Source: Dehalococcoidia bacterium
GTDB taxonomy: Bacteria; Chloroflexota; Dehalococcoidia; GIF9; UBA5629
Reading direction: 5' to 3'
DNA: 15,515 nt
Assembly (NCBI GenBank): GCA_016927965.1
Contig: JAFGLP010000195.1
Location: forward strand, 1-15,515
Part shown: positions 14,402 through 15,515 of the stretch, piece after piece
Layout: the number at the start of each line of letters is the position of its first letter
Numbering within the stretch: the stretch's first letter is position 1
Notes under the pieces: generated by a model
Seen by the model: only the letters and a program-made list of their open reading frames with translations
Told to the model about the DNA's origin: nothing
Database searches by the model: none
Position numbers and translations under genes: made by a program

Positions 14402-14469
14402 ACAGAAGCCAAGAAAGACCTAATACCACTTCCGGATAAACTTCAGATACAAAATCGCAACTGGTTGAC

Positions 14470-14499
14470 AGTATATCAATTTTAATTTTTAGTTTGCAA
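14470..14499 (-). promoter_or_regulatory. Predicted promoter for tRNA-Arg and the por-nuo operon
   Basis: Minus-strand TTGCAA (14499-14494) and TATACT (14475-14470) with an 18-base spacer. The -10 lies in one copy of a 12-base direct repeat (ttgacagtatat 14465-14476; ttgactgtatat 14501-14512, 11 of 12 identical, 36 bases apart), which may be tandem protein-binding sites or duplicated -10 elements. The span 14402-14632 holds no gene that I can support. Confidence 0.45.
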
Positions 14500-14632
14500 A
14501 TTGACTGTATATTACATTTGAATACCCATATAAATTCTATAGCCGATATCTATTTTCCCTAGCTTGTTGGCAGCCTTTAATCGACAGCCATCACCTGAAG
14601 CTATGCTACCGGAAAACTTACCTAAGCTGTTA

Positions 14633-15097
14633 TTATTCCTGTTGACCTCTGCATGGATCTGCTTTAACCAGCAATACAGGAATATTAACCGCACGAATTA
14701 CCTTTTCAGCTATACTGCCCCAGAACAGTTTGGTAATGCCTGAACGCCCGTGTGTGGCCATTATTAATAGATCAATGCTGTTATTATAAATATACTCTAC
14801 TAATGTTTCAGCCGGTTTCCCGCGCAATATCAACGGACGGGTTTGTATATCTGACTTACTCAGCCTGTCTATAATCTGATTCAAATACGTATGTGCGTCT
14901 TTTTCCTGATCTTTATATATCTGCTGCAGATCCTCGTCACTTAAAGCAATTTTTCCTTTTGTAGGAATATCTACAGGCTCAACAACGGTTACTAATTGAA
15001 CCTCACATTCCGGCGATTTCGCCAAAGCTTCAATATGTGGTACCACACATTCAGCTAAAGGGGAACCATCCAACGGAACGACTATCCTGTCATACAT
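14633..15097 (-). CDS. uspA: Universal stress protein (UspA family, ATP-binding type)
   Basis: Single-domain cytoplasmic protein of 154 residues, usual size. Starts MYDRIVVPLDGSPLAE, the conserved first strand with Asp10, and ends with the nucleotide loop ATHGRSGITKLFWGSIAEKV (114-133) and PVLLVK (140-145). The ATP motif G-x2-G-x9-G-S is kept except that the first glycine is Ala114. ATG at 15097 follows GGAGGTG by about 6 bases. It is a lone gene; an upstream palindrome at 15169-15184 may be its operator. Role in stress survival is known for the family; nothing in the window narrows it further. Confidence 0.93.
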   Translation of the reverse strand: MYDRIVVPLDGSPLAECVVPHIEALAKSPECEVQLVTVVEPVDIPTKGKIALSDEDLQQIYKDQEKDAHTYLNQIIDRLSKSDIQTRPLILRGKPAETLVEYIYNNSIDLLIMATHGRSGITKLFWGSIAEKVIRAVNIPVLLVKADPCRGQQE

Positions 15098-15168
15098 TTG
15101 CCACCTCCAAAAAATAAGCCTGAATTATTTGTAACGGTAAAGCATTTATTTTCTTTTTCTACAATTTC

Positions 15169-15184
15169 GTGTATATTTATACAC
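15169..15184. promoter_or_regulatory. Palindrome upstream of uspA, candidate operator
   Basis: gtgtata-tt-tatacac, perfect 7-base arms with a 2-base centre, about 72 bases upstream of the uspA ATG. On the minus strand it contains TATAAA, a possible -10, with only a weak -35 (TTCATT) 17 bases upstream. A regulator bound here would block that promoter. Confidence 0.4.
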
Positions 15185-15283
15185 TTTACAGACTAATGAA
15201 TGAAAATTATATCATCAGGCAGATACCAATCCAATTAATTGAATATAGAATTTGCCAGATGTAAAAAACTGATGGCAACCGGG

Positions 15284-15312
15284 TTTATAGACAGATAGCC
15301 GGATGCTATAAT
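15284..15312 (+). promoter_or_regulatory. Promoter for the tandem tRNA-Ser genes
   Basis: TTTATA (15284-15289), 17-base spacer, and an extended consensus -10, TGC-TATAAT (15304-15312). Transcription should start about five bases before the first tRNA. Confidence 0.7.
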
Positions 15313-15323
15313 TAGCTAACAGC

Positions 15324-15409
15324 GGAGAGGTGACCGAGTGGCTTATGGTGCCGCTCTCGAAAAGCGGTGGGCGAGAGCCTCGTGGGTTCGAATCCCACCC
15401 TCTCCGCCA
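15324..15409 (+). tRNA. tRNA-Ser (anticodon CGA)
   Basis: Class II tRNA of 86 bases with encoded CCA. Acceptor GGAGAGG pairs with CCTCTCC, discriminator G; anticodon stem CCGCT/AGCGG with loop CTCGAAA (anticodon CGA); long variable arm GGGCGAGAGCCTC; T-arm GTGGGTTCGAATCCCAC. Confidence 0.95.
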
Positions 15410-15428
15410 TATTAGTTATTTTTGTCAC

Positions 15429-15515
15429 GGAGAGGTGCTGGAGTGGTCTAACAGGCGCGCCTGGAGAGCGCGTGTAGCTTTGTGCTACCGTGGGTTCGAA
15501 TCCCACCCTCTCCGC
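15429..15515 (+). tRNA. tRNA-Ser (anticodon GGA), cut at its last bases
   Basis: Class II tRNA starting 19 bases after the first serine tRNA. Acceptor GGAGAGG/CCTCTCC, anticodon stem CGCGC/GCGCG with loop CTGGAGA (anticodon GGA), long variable arm TGTAGCTTTGTGCTACC, T-arm identical to its neighbour. The window ends within the CCA. Confidence 0.94.

Noticed and set aside
14512..14694. 60-codon minus-strand frame overlapping the end of uspA
   Set aside because: Overlaps uspA in another frame, has no ribosome-binding site and no recognisable domain; a faint toxin-like tail was not convincing.
15312..15506. Minus-strand open frame reading GFEPT-like peptides over the serine tRNAs
   Set aside because: It is the antisense of two tRNA genes, a well-known false protein.
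1..15515. CRISPR array, prophage, insertion sequence or defence system
   Set aside because: No spaced repeats, transposase, integrase, phage or nuclease genes were found on either strand.

Overview
The window reads as chromosome of an anaerobic bacterium that uses tungsten or molybdenum enzymes. It carries a tungsten aldehyde:ferredoxin oxidoreductase, a tungstate/molybdate ABC importer under a molybdenum-cofactor riboswitch, and an oxygen-sensitive multi-subunit pyruvate:ferredoxin oxidoreductase. Shine-Dalgarno sequences, sigma-70 type promoters and bacterial tRNAs show it is bacterial. The gene mix would suit an anaerobic Chloroflexota (Dehalococcoidia-like) lineage, but that is a weak inference; no marker gene settles it.

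Left part (1-2360, minus strand): a probable three-gene operon, SCP2-like lipid-carrier protein, iron-dependent alcohol dehydrogenase, then aldehyde ferredoxin oxidoreductase (cut by the window edge). It is driven by a near-perfect TTGACA-N17-TATAAT promoter. Divergently (2372-3788, plus strand) lies a cofactor module: an intact MOSC protein, a ThiF/MoeB-type activating enzyme that has lost its middle, and a MoaD/ThiS-like protein with an in-frame stop. The module seems to be decaying.

Middle (3990-7536, minus strand): a four-gene operon for molybdate/tungstate uptake (binding lipoprotein, a TrmO-family protein, permease, ATPase). It is preceded by a Moco-type riboswitch and an intrinsic terminator, so expression is probably set by transcription attenuation in response to the pterin cofactor. 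Between this leader and tRNA-Pro is about 500 bases with no intact gene, holding a possible eroded reading frame and an isolated perfect T-box consensus.

Right part (8119-14401, minus strand): tRNA-Arg(CCG), then six tightly packed genes, then tRNA-Pro(TGG). The six genes are a fused gamma-delta subunit, alpha and beta subunits of a pyruvate-type 2-oxoacid:ferredoxin oxidoreductase, followed by NuoE-, NuoF- and HoxU-like diaphorase subunits. Stop/start overlaps imply co-translation, so the products may form one soluble complex or relay that links 2-oxoacid oxidation to NAD(H). A universal stress protein gene (minus) and two tandem serine tRNAs (plus) close the window.

Physiologically the genes fit together: imported tungstate or molybdate feeds cofactor for the aldehyde oxidoreductase, alcohol and aldehyde oxidation yields NADH and reduced ferredoxin, and the pyruvate oxidoreductase/diaphorase set interconverts those carriers.
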